Shown one piece after another: positions 9,929 to 22,205 of a DNA stretch of 64,000 bases (position 1 is the stretch's first letter; each line of letters starts with the position of its first letter). The position numbers and the translations under genes were made by a program. Source of the stretch: Sipunculus nudus (lineage: Eukaryota; Annelida; Sipuncula; Golfingiida; Sipunculidae); assembly GCA_026874595.1 (NCBI GenBank), contig CM049322.1, positions 27,284,340 to 27,348,339 on the forward strand, given 5' to 3'. Under the pieces are notes generated by a model. That model saw only the letters and a program-made list of their open reading frames with translations, did not search any database and had not been told where the DNA came from.

Positions 9929-12844
9929 CAGACGGGGTCTATTATAGTTGTTCTATTACTATTACTATTACTATTACTTTCGATTTCTGATATTACTATT
10001 ACTATTACTATTACCACATTTTACCATCTATTACTTTTACTATTATTTTTTCTGGGATATCTATTACTATTACTATTACTTATACATATTGGGAGGATTC
10101 TAGACCTTGCGCAGCCAACAGTGCTATAAACTAGCACGACAATCCCATGTATAAATAATATTACAATCACCTATATCATAGAGTAACAGACACAATTTTC
10201 TTATACTGTGTCTCACAGTCTGTCATTTACAGAAGGCCTAATGATACTGGAGATCATAATTATTTCAGTGTCTTTTTATTTCTATTCTTTTACATTTTGA
10301 AACCTCAATGATCGTTAAGTGGGCATTTCAAGTAATGGAGTGTATATGTTCATTTAGATGTGATGCCATGTTTTATTGTGTTGCATTGGTCATCCTGAGT
10401 GTGGATAGAGAGGTGGTAAAACTCTACAATATTGGTTGCATGCATGACCTATATTCCTAAGGCATGCCCTCCTTCACTGCAGTAATCTCTCTTATCATTT
10501 CCCATTCTTCAGATGTTCTTAGTCTGTCAATTTTCAAAATTTCTATGTCAAAACCAGCATAGGATTTTTTAGGAATGTGGAGAGATACTGAAACTTACAT
10601 CAATTTTAAAAAACAAATTAAATATTATTTGAATAATTTTCATAATAATTTTGTCATTAAACAATCTTTTACTTTAAATTTTATACATAACTGGATCTAA
10701 AAATTTGATATCAAAAATATCAGTTATAAAATATTAACAGTCATTTATACTCTCATACTATATAATCATATAAATTAGTATCATGAAAAAAAAGGTTCCT
10801 TCAATTTTCAAAATATGTTAACATTATTTTAGAGAGTGAATGAAGCTCTGCAAAATTGGAACTGTAAAATCACAGACAAATATTAAAAGAATAGTTTAAA
10901 AGAATATTTACATAAATTAACTGTATTATACATGTGCTTGTAGTATGCCTTTATTCAAGTGACTGTAGTACAGGTATGATTTATAGCATTGTAGGATGCA
11001 CTACTTTTTGGGAAGTGAAAACACCATAAGCTTATCATGAACATTTTGGGTCTGCACTGTATCTGGTTCAATATTATATGTGTTTTTACAGTCTGTACTA
11101 TTAAAATGCTAACTGGCTGTTAAAAAAAAAGTCAAGGTCCATTTTCAAAACATGCATATGGATTGATGGATGTGAGATAAGATGTACATGTCACAATTAT
11201 AATCCAAGGGCTATCTGTCTCTTAACATCAAACATGCCTCTATTTATCCATGCTATCCTGATCAGAGGTCAGATGGTGCCAGGTAACTTATCTGGCTGTG
11301 AACTTCTCTGTCCAGTCCTCTTATATAATTAGCACCAGTGGTCACCAGCAATGTGGCAGCTGGCCCATGCTTGCCTCAACAATAGGCACATCCTGGGCAA
11401 TCACTGGACAAGAACTGGGTCTGTCCAGCATTATTTGTTGATATACCTTATTTATTCTAATTTGGCGACCCCTTAAAAATAATTAATTTTCTCAGAGGTC
11501 GAGATATTGGAGGATATTTGAAAATTATCTTCCTGCTGAACTTGTGGTGGTCCTGATTTTAGAGGCATGCGGTTGGAAACCTTCCCTAGAGACACCAAGC
11601 CGCTGTGACACTCGAGCGGTCAAATGGATTGAGTGAAAATATGGGTATTTATAAGTTTGTTTTGTTAGCTTAATAGTATAGTTAATAGTAATGTATTTCC
11701 TACAAACGGGCTTCCAACTGTCATATGAATTATACGGAGTCCGCAAATTATGAATCAAACTGAGCTCAGTCACTTTACAAAATGATCACAACTTCGCATG
11801 CAGGTACGATCACTTGACATTACAGGGCAACTCATGTACCTACCAGTTGTTTCAAGTTTACCCACCAAGCGGCGGTATCGGCGGGCTGTTAGTGATATGC
11901 AGCTGCAAGCAAGTTGGAAGAAGACTTTATAAAAAAGAACTGGCTATGATCAGATAACTTTTATCTGCATAATATGTAATAAATATAGAAAAGTAAAGGC
12001 GCGTTAAAATACATACGACAAGAAATGGTCCTAGCTCCCATGCCCTCGATTGGACCCTGTTTTGTACACGCAGACACCCATCCAAAAACTAACCGTGGAA
12101 TATAAAACTTAACTACGATGATTGTTCCTACTGCACAACAGTTATTCCACCACGTGTACTTCTTTTAATACTTGTAAGAAACTAATTATTGAATTATCTG
12201 TTTATTGATTCCCTGGATAATAAATGTATATGAAATAACAATTTATATTAATCAAGGTAAATATCAATAAAATTTGATTATTTAATTTTTCTCTGTTGCT
12301 TAATATCCCGCGTAAATTGCACTCGGGGCACGTGCATACCAGGAATGGTAGACGAGTTAGCTTCATCACGGACACCCATTTGGAACTTGAATGTTTTATC
12401 ATGTTTAGAAATTATGAAAAATGCATCTTTGTTTCTTCAAAAAATTACTGCAAACAAGCTGAAAGTTGATGTGGATGCTCAGTGTAATAAGAATCTAGTC
12501 GGATACAAACTGTGGTGCCCGTGAGAGACGGAGGCATTTCACCCAACCATCTTTGACACAAAACATTGTCGGCAGTCGAGAAATTAGAGTCATTTTAGAA
12601 ATTATGCTTTCAAAATATTTTTTGGGGTTGAGAAATAAGAGGGATCGCCAAAATGGAATAAATACGGTACTTCATGACCAAGGGGGTCACAGGAAGTAAT
12701 AGAAAGTAATATGTATTACTCTATTACTTTGCCTTCTGTTTTTATTACTATTTCTATTACAGTTAAATTTTTGAGTCTATTACTATTACTTTTACATGAA
12801 AAAAGCTGTAATAGTCTATTACTATTACTATTACCCCATGTCTG
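9929..12844. mobile_element. hAT-like non-autonomous DNA transposon, 2.9 kb
   Basis: The element is bounded by an exact 8 bp duplication CCATACAC (9921-9928 and 12845-12852). The ends are CAGACGGGGT at the left and, as complement, CAGACATGGGGT at the right. An 8 bp target duplication with termini beginning CAG is characteristic of the hAT superfamily. Flanking sequence joins into one uninterrupted family 1 repeat when the element is removed. Both sub-ends are packed with CTATTA/ATTACT hexamers (9950-10080 and 12700-12835), in the same orientation on both sides. No transposase frame is visible, and 10090-11445 is AT-rich without genes. The superfamily call rests only on termini and target-site length. 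Confidence 0.65.
11446..12667. mobile_element. Tc1/mariner-like TIR element, 1.2 kb, nested
   Basis: Flanked by TA (11444-11445 and 12668-12669). The left end starts CCTTATTTATTCTAATTTGG and the complement of the right end starts CCGTATTTATTCCATTTTGG, about 30 bp of imperfect inverted repeat continuing into CGACCCC/CGATCCC. No transposase frame of useful length, so it is non-autonomous. It lies within the hAT-like element and so is younger than it. Confidence 0.65.
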
Positions 12845-12852
12845 CCATACAC

Positions 12853-14437
12853 ATACAGCATATGAAAGTTATTTCAAGTGCTCATAGGAAAAAATTACAT
12901 AATTAAAATACATTTATTGATAACAGAGAGATGATGGACAGAGCTGATCACTTTATGTTCCATTCTCCTGAGGCAAGAATATGTTTCAATAAGATTTAAA
13001 TTTTTTCTAATCCAATCAATTTTTTAAATCAAATAAATCTTACACTTTTGCATTAAAAACTAATGTCCCAGTGCACAGGTACTAGGTGCAAAGGAATCAA
13101 CTGCAGCAGAGGGATGGGGTGGGGGTGGTTGGATTAAGGACACTTATGCATATACATACAGGGCAAACAAAGTCTGATCTTCAATTCTGCTGAGACAGGA
13201 AAATAATGAACAAACGTTTGTATTAAATCCTCATTATATTATCACATCATTTTTCTTAAATGTTAAGTTTATATATCTATACATTTCCAATATAATTTAT
13301 ATATCTGAATATAAAAGTTGATTCATAATTCTAAATTGCATCATCATAAATCTCAATCAGATAACACCACATCATGCATATATATTAAAAATTTGCAAAA
13401 CAATAAATATCAGTATATAATAATACTTGATTCAGATTTAAGTTTTAAATTGTGCCTTTATAATCCATAATTTGCTTCATATTTTATAAATTTATGCACA
13501 CTGATGGGTTTAATTATATTTAAATTTGTTAAAATCATTTAAAAGAAAATTGATTTCTTTAAAAATGCTACATTAACACAACATTGGCATCTACTGGATT
13601 ACTCCTTGAATTACGTTTCAAGAAAACTTTTGTATATTGGAGTGGAAACAGCAATACAATTAAGGAAATACAGTACAAACAATTACAATTACTGCATAAC
13701 ACTTGGTGGGGAGGGTTGGCAGGGGGGGGGGGGGGGATGGTGTGATATGAGAATAACTGTACACCTGTCCCAGCAGGGGATCACCCCCAGTGACTGAAAC
13801 AAATCAGGAACCCTGGCATAGCTGACTTCCAGTGACCAGGTGTGAGTTGCCTGCATTTGGACAAAGCTAGTAACTACAATAGAGCATCAAGAAAAAATTC
13901 AATAACAAGCCTAATTTTCAAGATTTTATTTTCAAATTTCAGATGTAAACAAATAAAATATGTATGTTAACATGCCGCAAAAATTAAATCAACAGTACTC
14001 AAAGGAATAAAAAATGTTCATGTTAAGTGAGCAAATATTTTTCAAAATTTTTTACAAAGTCCCATATGTTCAAGGCCATAACTTATAGAAATTACACTGA
14101 ACAGTCTTAATATCTGGCATGTGTATAGGAAATATATAGGAGAATACTCCTAGTAAATATTAAGAAAAAAAGATAAGTGTTTTAATATTAGGCAGTCCTG
14201 AAGTGTGATAATAAGTTTTTAATGGAAATTTGAGGTTTTTCCTTAATTTCTCGAAGGAACAAAGTCACAGTGACCCAGTTTTCCGGTTTGGTAGGAGATC
14301 TTGGGACATCTAACAGAATGCCAAATTTTGGATTTGTAGGTCTAATGGTTTCAAAACGTGCCAGTCTAATGGACGGACAGACGGACAGAAGATGGACCAG
14401 GACTATAGCTCAGATGACTTATAGTCAGCTGAGCTAA
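12853..14437 (+). repeat. Family 1 Helentron/pearl-like repeat, right piece with 3' end
   Basis: Continuation of the copy interrupted at 9928. It contains G-runs near 13725, the core boxes, a GGACGGACAGACGGAC microsatellite (about 14372-14390) and the terminal hairpin TAGCTCAGATGACT-tat-AGTCAGCTGAGCTA (about 14405-14435) followed by AAAA. Confidence 0.7.
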
Positions 14438-14439
14438 AA

Positions 14440-15070
14440 ATTTAGGCCACACAAATTTATTTTGTCAGACACATATTTTGCACCTCAGAAAATTAATGTT
14501 TGTCCCAAGACTGAAGTGGTCACTTCAGTCACCCCTGGAGTTCATCATATTACAGTGAACCAAAATAACAGCGACTGGTATCTGGTCAGCATCACATGTA
14601 GGACTCCTTACCAGTATCTAGAGATAGTAGGTTAAATTCCCTTTTCAGGCACCTATTCATTTTACTGGTAGTTCATGTTAGAATATGTGAAATAAATGCA
14701 GGGACATCTGCAGGAACACAAAGGAGGTAAAAACTGAGAAAGTGAGTAGTCCCACTTGTGGCTCTGTACTACTGGTACATACAGAGCCACAGGCCAATGT
14801 GTCCATTTATCTAGTTGTTCAGTTATCCAGTGGACAGAATGCATACAAACGGTAGACGCTGCTAACCACTTGGCCAACCCAAATGAAATGTAATTCATGC
14901 ACCCTGTGGTCACTAGCACTCACAGCACTCAGACAATGTAACACATGCACACCACTGGCCAGACAATCACTAGGACAGGCACACAAAATACCAGGTCAAA
15001 TTCTTTTACAAAAGTACTCAGAACAAAGGCAGCGTCTACAATTAGTTTATGTTTTGTCCGCTAGATCAGG
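14440..15070. other. No gene recognised
   Basis: Non-coding. A stretch near 14862-14878 resembles a tRNA A box on the minus strand, but no B box follows, so I do not call a SINE. Confidence 0.4.
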
Positions 15071-15074
15071 GAAG

Positions 15075-16140
15075 GCATTGGCCAGTGGCTCTGTATCACA
15101 GGCACTTGACACAAAGTCAGATGTTCTCCAGGCGAGGGATATTACAAGCCATGATCACTGGGCTCATCCTGGCCCTTGTGCTGTCACCTATCTAACCAAC
15201 CTACCCACTAATTAAACATGGTTCCCTTACTTTGACTGCCCATTAGCCTAAATCATGCTATAATGACTTCTAAATAAAGCTTAAACAATTTTTCAATCTT
15301 CCTATGTAATTGCTTAATTCCACTCATGCTCTAATACAGCCAGACAGGTATGGACTCCATCGATTCACCCGTGATGGAGTCCAACCATCCAGTGGGGAGA
15401 GTTCACCCTGCCATACTTGGTAGGACCTGTAACATGAAATACCATTGCTTGTTTTGTGATGGAGAAGCAATCTTGCATTCATATATAGAAATAAACTTAA
15501 CACTGATGTATCTAATTATATCGATAAATCACCTTTGTGTGCCCCTGTAGATTTTTTTATCCTATGAACTCGCAGAGTTCGGTTGTTGCCATCCTTCCAT
15601 GCAGGAGTTGTATGCCAGATGGTGACGAAGCAATATCTTATTTCATTCAGAGTAAGTACCCATTTTTTCTAACATATTGATCTGTTAACAAAAGTTTTGG
15701 TCCCAACAGTCTTAGCATCTGTATCAATGATAACAGGGGGGTCACTGTTGTTTGGTTTCCTCAGGTTACAATAATATGTGCCTGAGGGTTAGCATGGATC
15801 TGTGCAAACTTGCATAGAATAAGCTCTCCCCTCCAGAGGCTGTAGCTTGACACTTGTGTGACAGCGCTGATGACTGATGCAAGCTCTATTTAGTGCACAA
15901 GTGCATAGTTCCAGCCAAGTAGGAAGACTGAGAAGTTGTTTTTTTTAGCCTTATGTAGAGGTGATTTTGGCACAACTTAGGTTGATGGGCAGTCAAAGTA
16001 TGGGAAACGTGTTTAATAAGTGGGATGGTTGGTCAGATAGGTGACAGGGGGATGGGCCCAGTGATGCATGATGCTTGTAATATCGCTCCTCCGGTGAGTG
16101 AACACTGTCAAGTGTCTGTGCTCTCTTTAGACTAGAGCCA
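15075..16140. repeat. Fold-back repeat with inverted arms of about 200 bp
   Basis: The left arm (about 15075-15310) and the reverse complement of the right arm (about 15915-16140) align over about 200 bp. Shared stretches are GATATTACAAGC, CACTGGGC, CTGTCACCTATCT and TACTTTGACTGCCCAT. The middle 0.6 kb carries a perfect 11 bp hairpin arm pair, TGGACTCCATC/GATGGAGTCCA at 15351-15383. No frame. Target duplication not resolved. Confidence 0.6.
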
Positions 16141-17100
16141 CGACAGTCTAAAAAAGTGAGAAGTTTCTGAATGTAGACCCAATTAAAAACACGCTCCTTT
16201 TTTTTGTCACAATATGTTCCAATATGTTGACCTCATTTTGAACATGCTCTAAATAGATTAGATATCCCTTTTTTGGACCAAAAATGCGGCCGAAATTTAC
16301 TGCGGCCGATATCGACAACATGTTCACCTCATAGAGATGGGCCTACTTTTATTATCGCCCGCCTTGCGGGAACACAAGGGCAACGCCTACCTCAAGATCG
16401 ACCCACACAAGTCTGTTGCTCTCCGGTAACCGTTTAGTTGATAACCTCGGCCGCTTGGTCGCTGCCATGCTTTGTCGTGTCACAGCTTGGCTGATGATCC
16501 TGTGCCCACCTCGAACGAAGAGCGAAAAAGACATCAGTTCATGGAAAATCCGCAAGGGGGCTGTTTATAAACTTTTGCCGCCTTTTCAATATGCCACTTT
16601 TGCAGTGAGCCACTGAAATAACATTACCCCATCTAGTGGCGTCAAATTATCTTCAAATGTGGGGGGATGAGTTGCAGACACACACATATATACCTTTTAG
16701 TGTCTTTATGACTAAAATAACCTGTAGGTGACAACGGTTGGTGACATTATGTAATTAGGCCTACGTGCCGAAGCACTCAGCCATGGCGAGGTCTGAGTGT
16801 ATGGGGATTATGATTAGGCCTAGATATGACGGCATTTGGAAAAGAGCTGACTGAATGATAATCAAAGTCAGCTACAGCACCATGCCAAACATGCAGTCTT
16901 TAAACTAGAGACCATAACCATAGGTCAAACGCTTGCCGGAAATTGAAATTGAAGGACAGACCGAAAGATGAGCATGTGGAAACTCATATTCCTCGAGGAA
17001 ATAGAACAATAACAAAATATAACCATATGGTAACTGCTAATTGGAATTTTTATCCCAAGCGCCTTTATCCACGGGCGAAAGGCCATGGAAAATGAGATAA
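16141..17100. other. No gene recognised
   Basis: Non-coding, somewhat richer in CpG around 16270-16480. I see no motif that supports a gene here. Confidence 0.4.
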
Positions 17101-19250
17101 AGTTTGTGTTTGATCAAAATATTTTGTTGCCATAAAATATCATTTATAGATTTGATTAAGACTTCAGGATGGGCAAATTGGCACAATTTTTACCCTGAAA
17201 TAGGTGGCCATGGTAAAGGTTTGACAAAGCAACGTACGTGTCTTTAAAATTAAGGCCATGGATCCTAATTTTAGATGCTATGAGTAAAATTGTTATATGG
17301 TTAGTAATTTTAGAGATATAGCAGAATAAAGTGTTTTCTGAGCAACGCCTCCTGGTGGCCATTTTTCAAAATTGAAAATCAGGGTTTCCAGCTTTTATTA
17401 CATAACGTAAAATGTATAAGTTTCAAAGCGATTACAGAAAAATTTAGGCACCTAGGGGACCGTTCAGTGATATCTCGCAAACATTTTCAAGTTTTACAAC
17501 TTTTACCCTCAATAAGGCAGGCATGGCAAAATTGGCAACCAGCCAACTGATCGCCTGTACAATCTTCTTCCAGAATAAATCTCTTCTTCGTCTCGCATCT
17601 CCATCTTCATTGAATGTCGAACCTGGCCTCCACCGAGCCACGTGACATAGGTATGGCCATGGATCCTAGTTTAACATATTGCGAGGACAGTTATGATATG
17701 GTTAGTAATTTAAGAGGTAAAGCACAAATAGGAGTTTCCAATGCAACGCCCCCTGCCATGGGGCCGTGAAAAAATGAAGAATGAACAGGAGACTAAAATC
17801 AGCAACTGAAATTATGACCAAAAGTTTGGAGAAAATACGACATTTGGGCGTGTTTGTGGCCATGACATTTGACCTTTGACCCAATTTCGAAAAAAAAAAA
17901 ATAGGTCTGCAGGTAAAAGATATAATTTACCAACGGTATAAGTTTCAGAGCGATTGCATGAAATTAGGGGCTGTGTCAGAGATAGAAATATTCGAACATT
18001 TCTAAGTTCGATAAGTTTTACCCTAAATTAGGTCAACATGAATATGGCAGAATATGGCCAAATCTTCACAGGAAAAAAGCCATCTTTTCTTGTTTTAGAT
18101 GCAATAATGAAAATTATAATATCATTTTTCAGCTATGGAGATATATGGCACAATAATGATAGATTGCAATGTTGTCAGTGCAGCGCCCCCTGGAGGTCAT
18201 ATGCCAAAAATGAAAAAAAATCGTTTTCGAGGTTATACTGTCAAACATAAAATATATCAGTTTGAAAATGATTGCTGATAAATTGAGGCATGTAAGGCGT
18301 AAATCATATATCGCAAAAAGCTCCTGCAGCGCCCCCTGTTGGTCATTTTGCAAAACTTGAAATATAATCTTTTACCTCTTACTGAACTCTACATGATGTA
18401 AAAATCTACTACCCTCTACTTTAAAGATGACAAAATTACAAAAGACGTAGGTAAATATGTGAAGAATTTTGCTTAAAATAGATCACCATGGTAACCGCAA
18501 AAATAGGTCAAGTGTATCCAGGAATAGGCGTATTAATTATAATTTCAGTTTCTGTAATAAAAATTCTGACATCGTTTATATTTTCGAAGCTATAAGACAA
18601 AAAAACATACTTTTACCTGTTTCAGCTGCAGCGCCCTCTGGTGGCTATATTCGAAAAATGAAAATTTCGTTTCGAGATAGGCCTATTTCTATTTAACATA
18701 TTTTTTATGATTTTCAAAGTGATTACTTCAAATTTGGGACCTCTAGGGCATCATTAATGAAATTTCGCAAAAATGTCGTACAGCTCCCCCGGGTGTCCAT
18801 TTTCATAAATCTGCAGGAAATCGAGCTATTTTTAATAATCTCAACATATTGCAAAAATCTAGACTTTCCTAGCTTTAAAAATGACAAAGTTACAAAATAT
18901 TTGTTTTTAATTTGAAAGTTCAAGATTTTTCCCAAAAATTTGTTACCTTGGTAACAACAGAATGAGACGGTTTTGGAACAAGAAGAAAGTGCATTTAATG
19001 ACAAATTAAATGAGTATATTTTATGTGGTTACGAGCATTCATGACAAAGTTATGAAGAAATAACCTATATTAGGGGTGTCAATGACCCTGACCTTGACTT
19101 TTGACCGATTATAACCCAAAACAATAGGCTTCTATTCTGGTTGATTATTATCTAACTGTATGAACATCAAAACGATTTGTTCAAATTTGTGGCCTGTAGA
19201 GTGGGCACAAACAGACAGACAAACACCAAAACAGACATACAAACTGATCA
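17100..19250 (+). repeat. Degenerate tandem array with CTCF-like GC boxes
   Basis: Repeating blocks of about 400-450 bp share 'ggttagtaattt', 'aagtttcaaagcgattac', 'tatctcgcaaa' and a GC box close to GCAGCGCCCCCTGGTGG followed by 'ccattttcaaaatgaaaat'. Boxes lie at about 17344, 17743, 18180, 18326, 18628 and 18781. The array ends in ACAGACAGACAAAC repeats near 19211-19240. Blocks differ by many substitutions, so the array is old. No coding. Confidence 0.65.
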
Positions 19251-19560
19251 ACATAATTGCTGAAATCGTTGATTCCGGCAAGCAACAAAAGGCATAACAA
19301 TCAGCTTTCGAGCGGACAGAACAAAACGCAACCTAACTGATGCAATTGCCGTAAAGACAAGAATGCCCCTTCAAGGAGCATGCCTACAAGCAACCATCAC
19401 GCGGGGTCACAACGAATGCTTTGTCTGCGATCCGTCCGCCAGATAAATGAAGCCAGAGTTCTGCCAGTGTGGCTCTGTATAGACCTATATATACTACAGG
19501 TCCACAACTAGGTCATCGTCCAGTCCTGGACTATCAGCTTACTGCACAGAATCTCATTTT

Positions 19561-20780
19561 TTGGCTAAGCTGACTACGACCAGCTGAGCTATAGTTAGGG
19601 TAAATTGTTCTCCTCCGTCCTTCCATTAAACTGGCTAATTTTGAAATCATTAGAACCACGAATCTAAAATTCGGCATACTGTTAGATGTCCCAAAAATCT
19701 TCAACCAAACCGAAAACTGGGTAACTGCGTCTTCGTTACTTTGAGAAATTAAATGATTTTTAGCTCAGCTGACTGTAAGTCATCTGAGCTCTAGCAATCA
19801 CACTTTGTCCGTCGTCTGTCTAGCTGTCTATCCGTCCGTCCGTCTGTCCGTCCGTCTGTCTGTCCGTTAACCAGGCACAAATCGTAACCACTGGACCTGG
19901 AATCTTCTCACTTGACATTCAGAGAGGTCCATGAAAAATCTCCTTGGAAACCTGATGTCTCTGTTACCCATATCCTTTGAGCTATGGGGCTCCGAAGTCC
20001 CCCCCCCCCCCCCCCGAATAATGGAAAATTTGATACAAAAGCTCAAGTATCTGAACAACTAATGCATTGATCCCCATGATTCTTTGCATGGATATTTATC
20101 TTTGAGTGTTTCATCAGTTTCTCCTGACTGCTGGCGCCACCTGTATTTTTTTTTTATTTTTTTACGATTTTTTTCTCTATTTTGAGACCTTAAAAGATTT
20201 GGTCATCTGTTAACAGGGCACAAATCATATCCGCTGGACCTGGAATCCCCTACCTTGACATCCAGAGAGGTCCCTGAAAAATATCCTTGGAAACCTGGAA
20301 TTAGGTCTCTGTTGCCTATATTCTTTGAGCTATGGGACTCCGAAGTAACCCCCCCCCCCCCCCCCCCAGAATAATGGAAAATTTGATACAAAATCTCAAG
20401 TATCTTGACAACTTATGCAATGATTACCATGATTCTTTGCATGGATATTGATCATGGAATGTTTTATCAGTTTCTGCAGACTGGTGGCGCCACCTGTATT
20501 TTTTTTATTTTTACGATTTTTTTTTCTCTATTCTTGAGACTTAAAAGATGCCGTCTTCTGTAAACAGGGCACAAATCGGTACGACTGGACATAGAATCCT
20601 TATCTCAACATGCTGGGAGGCCCATGAAAAGTCTCTTTGAAAACCAAAAATTAGGTCTCTGTTACCTTTAACCTCTGAGCTATGGGGCTTCGAAGTCCCC
20701 CCAAGAATAATAGAAAATTTGATACAAAAGCTCAAGTATCTGGACAACTAATGCATTGATCACCATGATTCTTTCAGTTT
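19561..20780 (-). repeat. Helentron/pearl-like repeat, family 3 (about 340 bp core), reverse orientation
   Basis: Two terminal hairpins in reverse orientation (19561-19595 and 19760-19795), then a CCGTC/CTGTC microsatellite (19800-19868) and three tandem core units beginning near 19863, 20207 and 20545. Each unit holds 'ggcacaaatc', 'gagaggtcc', 'ctctgttacc', a poly-C tract and 'tttgatacaaaagctcaagtat'. Strand is given by comparison with the forward copies at 24 and 59 kb. Confidence 0.75.
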
Positions 20781-21240
20781 TGCTCATATCTCTCTTGGAC
20801 CTTGTCCATTCTTAGAGATAAAAGTGTCTACACATATTTTTATGATCAAGGATTATGATGAACAGTTTAAAATTATCATTTGGTAATTTTTATTTTAATT
20901 TGTAATATGCAAATTAGCTGTAGCCATTATTGCAACAACATCTTATGTTGATAATGTTGGTCTTAGTTCCTGTCCTTTTTAGATATCAGTTTGTCTACTC
21001 CTTTGTTTTCATGGTACGGGGGTATATTGAATCAATTCAAACTACCATTTAATGATTTTTTTTAAATATGCAAATTATGCAAATTATTGGATACTCTTAT
21101 TTCGTAGATATCCATCTAAGTCCTTGTCCTATCTCAGAGATAAAAGTATCTATATCATGTTTTAATGATGAACAGTTAAAATTAACTTTTTGAAGAGTTT
21201 CAGGGACTGATATGAAAAGAAGAATAAATAAAAGAAATGT
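20781..21240 (-). repeat. Tandem repeat related to the TRIM host repeat
   Basis: Blocks with 'tttgctcatatctctcttgg', 'agataaaagtgtctacac' and 'tatgcaaattagctgtagcc' are the reverse complement of the tandem repeat at 24.64-24.70 and 26.84-27.15 kb that hosts the miniature LTR element. No coding. Confidence 0.6.
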
Positions 21241-21529
21241 ATTAAATTTTATTAAAAAACATATTTATTAAAATCAAAGAACCTTCTGTACCCTAACTTG
21301 TCCTTATTGTTACAGATAAAAAAACTGATATTTATTGTGCTTAACTAATATGACGAAGCAGAGTGCAATCTCGTGATTTCATCAGATGAATGTTTTTTTC
21401 CCCAGTCGCCGATAAATCGTGAGCAATAACTGCCTCTCTTAACGAATTTAAATATATTGTAGAATTTTTATGTAAATTAGCAGCTTTAGCTAGTTCTGTC
21501 TTGAAAGCTAAATAACTACAATCCAAATA

Positions 21530-21790
21530 TTCATGGTAAAGATTTACGTTGAAAAATAAAGAATTGCAAATTAACATTTATTTTTTACAATTGAAAATGT
21601 TGTTTGCGTTGTATAAGTGTGCGTGTCTTTGACATTTGCACCTGCTTTTTAAAAGTATTGTGTGTTAGGTCTCAATAGGCCGCTTTGCTGGCAAATTGAG
21701 GGGTTATAAGACTACTAACGTGATCAGTCAATTGGCATGATATCATTGAATCAAATGAAAATGGTAACTTATGTTGTTATCAAAAATGAA
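21530..21790 (+). repeat. Dispersed repeat, copy 1 (copy 2 at 40675-40930)
   Basis: About 250 bp shared with 40675-40930, with matching blocks AAAGTATTGTGT, TTAGGTCTC, GGCAAATTGAGG, GTTATAAG and GCATGATATCA. Both copies diverge outside this range. Type unknown. Confidence 0.6.
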
Positions 21791-21976
21791 AGGTTATTAC
21801 AGATGAGCTGGTTTGGACAGAAATCATAAACATAAGCTTATACTTTCATTAATACTTACCACTTACACATGGAGAAAAACAACAAATTGAGCTTTCACAC
21901 GCGATACGTTCTTAAACCCTTTCGGCAACCCTGGAGAATTCTTCTCGCATAGGTGGTTACGAAATCGTTTAAATGC

Positions 21977-21978
<2 letters not shown>

Positions 21979-22022
<44 letters not shown>

Positions 22023-22205
22023 CCAGGAGATGTTGATGCGCACGAGTCTGGGGCAAGCCCAATATCGGAGAGAAAGGTTATCAGATAAGCTTCCCTTTTA
22101 TTTTAAGACTCTGGTGAAAGTCCAGCGTTGGCTTTCGAACCCCTACCTGCCAGTACATAAAGATAAGTAGTCAAACACGCTAACCATCGACCACCGGAAC
22201 TGGCT
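21979..22205 (-). mobile_element. tRNA-derived SINE with (TA)n tail
   Basis: On the minus strand the head reads GTGGTCGATGGTTAGCG, close to a Pol III A box (about 22184-22195). About 50 bp later comes GGGGTTCGAAAGCC, close to a B box (about 22132-22143). The spacing is that of a tRNA gene. The body is about 185 bp and ends at a (TA)n run at 21979-22020, which would be its 3' tail. Neither box is perfect, so the copy is probably silent. No clear target duplication. Confidence 0.6.

Noticed and set aside
14640-14880. tRNA-like A box on the minus strand and a weak B box on the plus strand
   Set aside because: The boxes are on opposite strands and no pair has proper spacing, so no SINE is called.
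15605-15651. Possible 47 bp exon on the plus strand with a good acceptor (cttccatgcag) and GTAAGT donor
   Set aside because: Open in two frames but not recognisable as any protein, no partner exon nearby, and it lies inside a fold-back repeat. Good splice sites of this quality occur by chance in a window this size.
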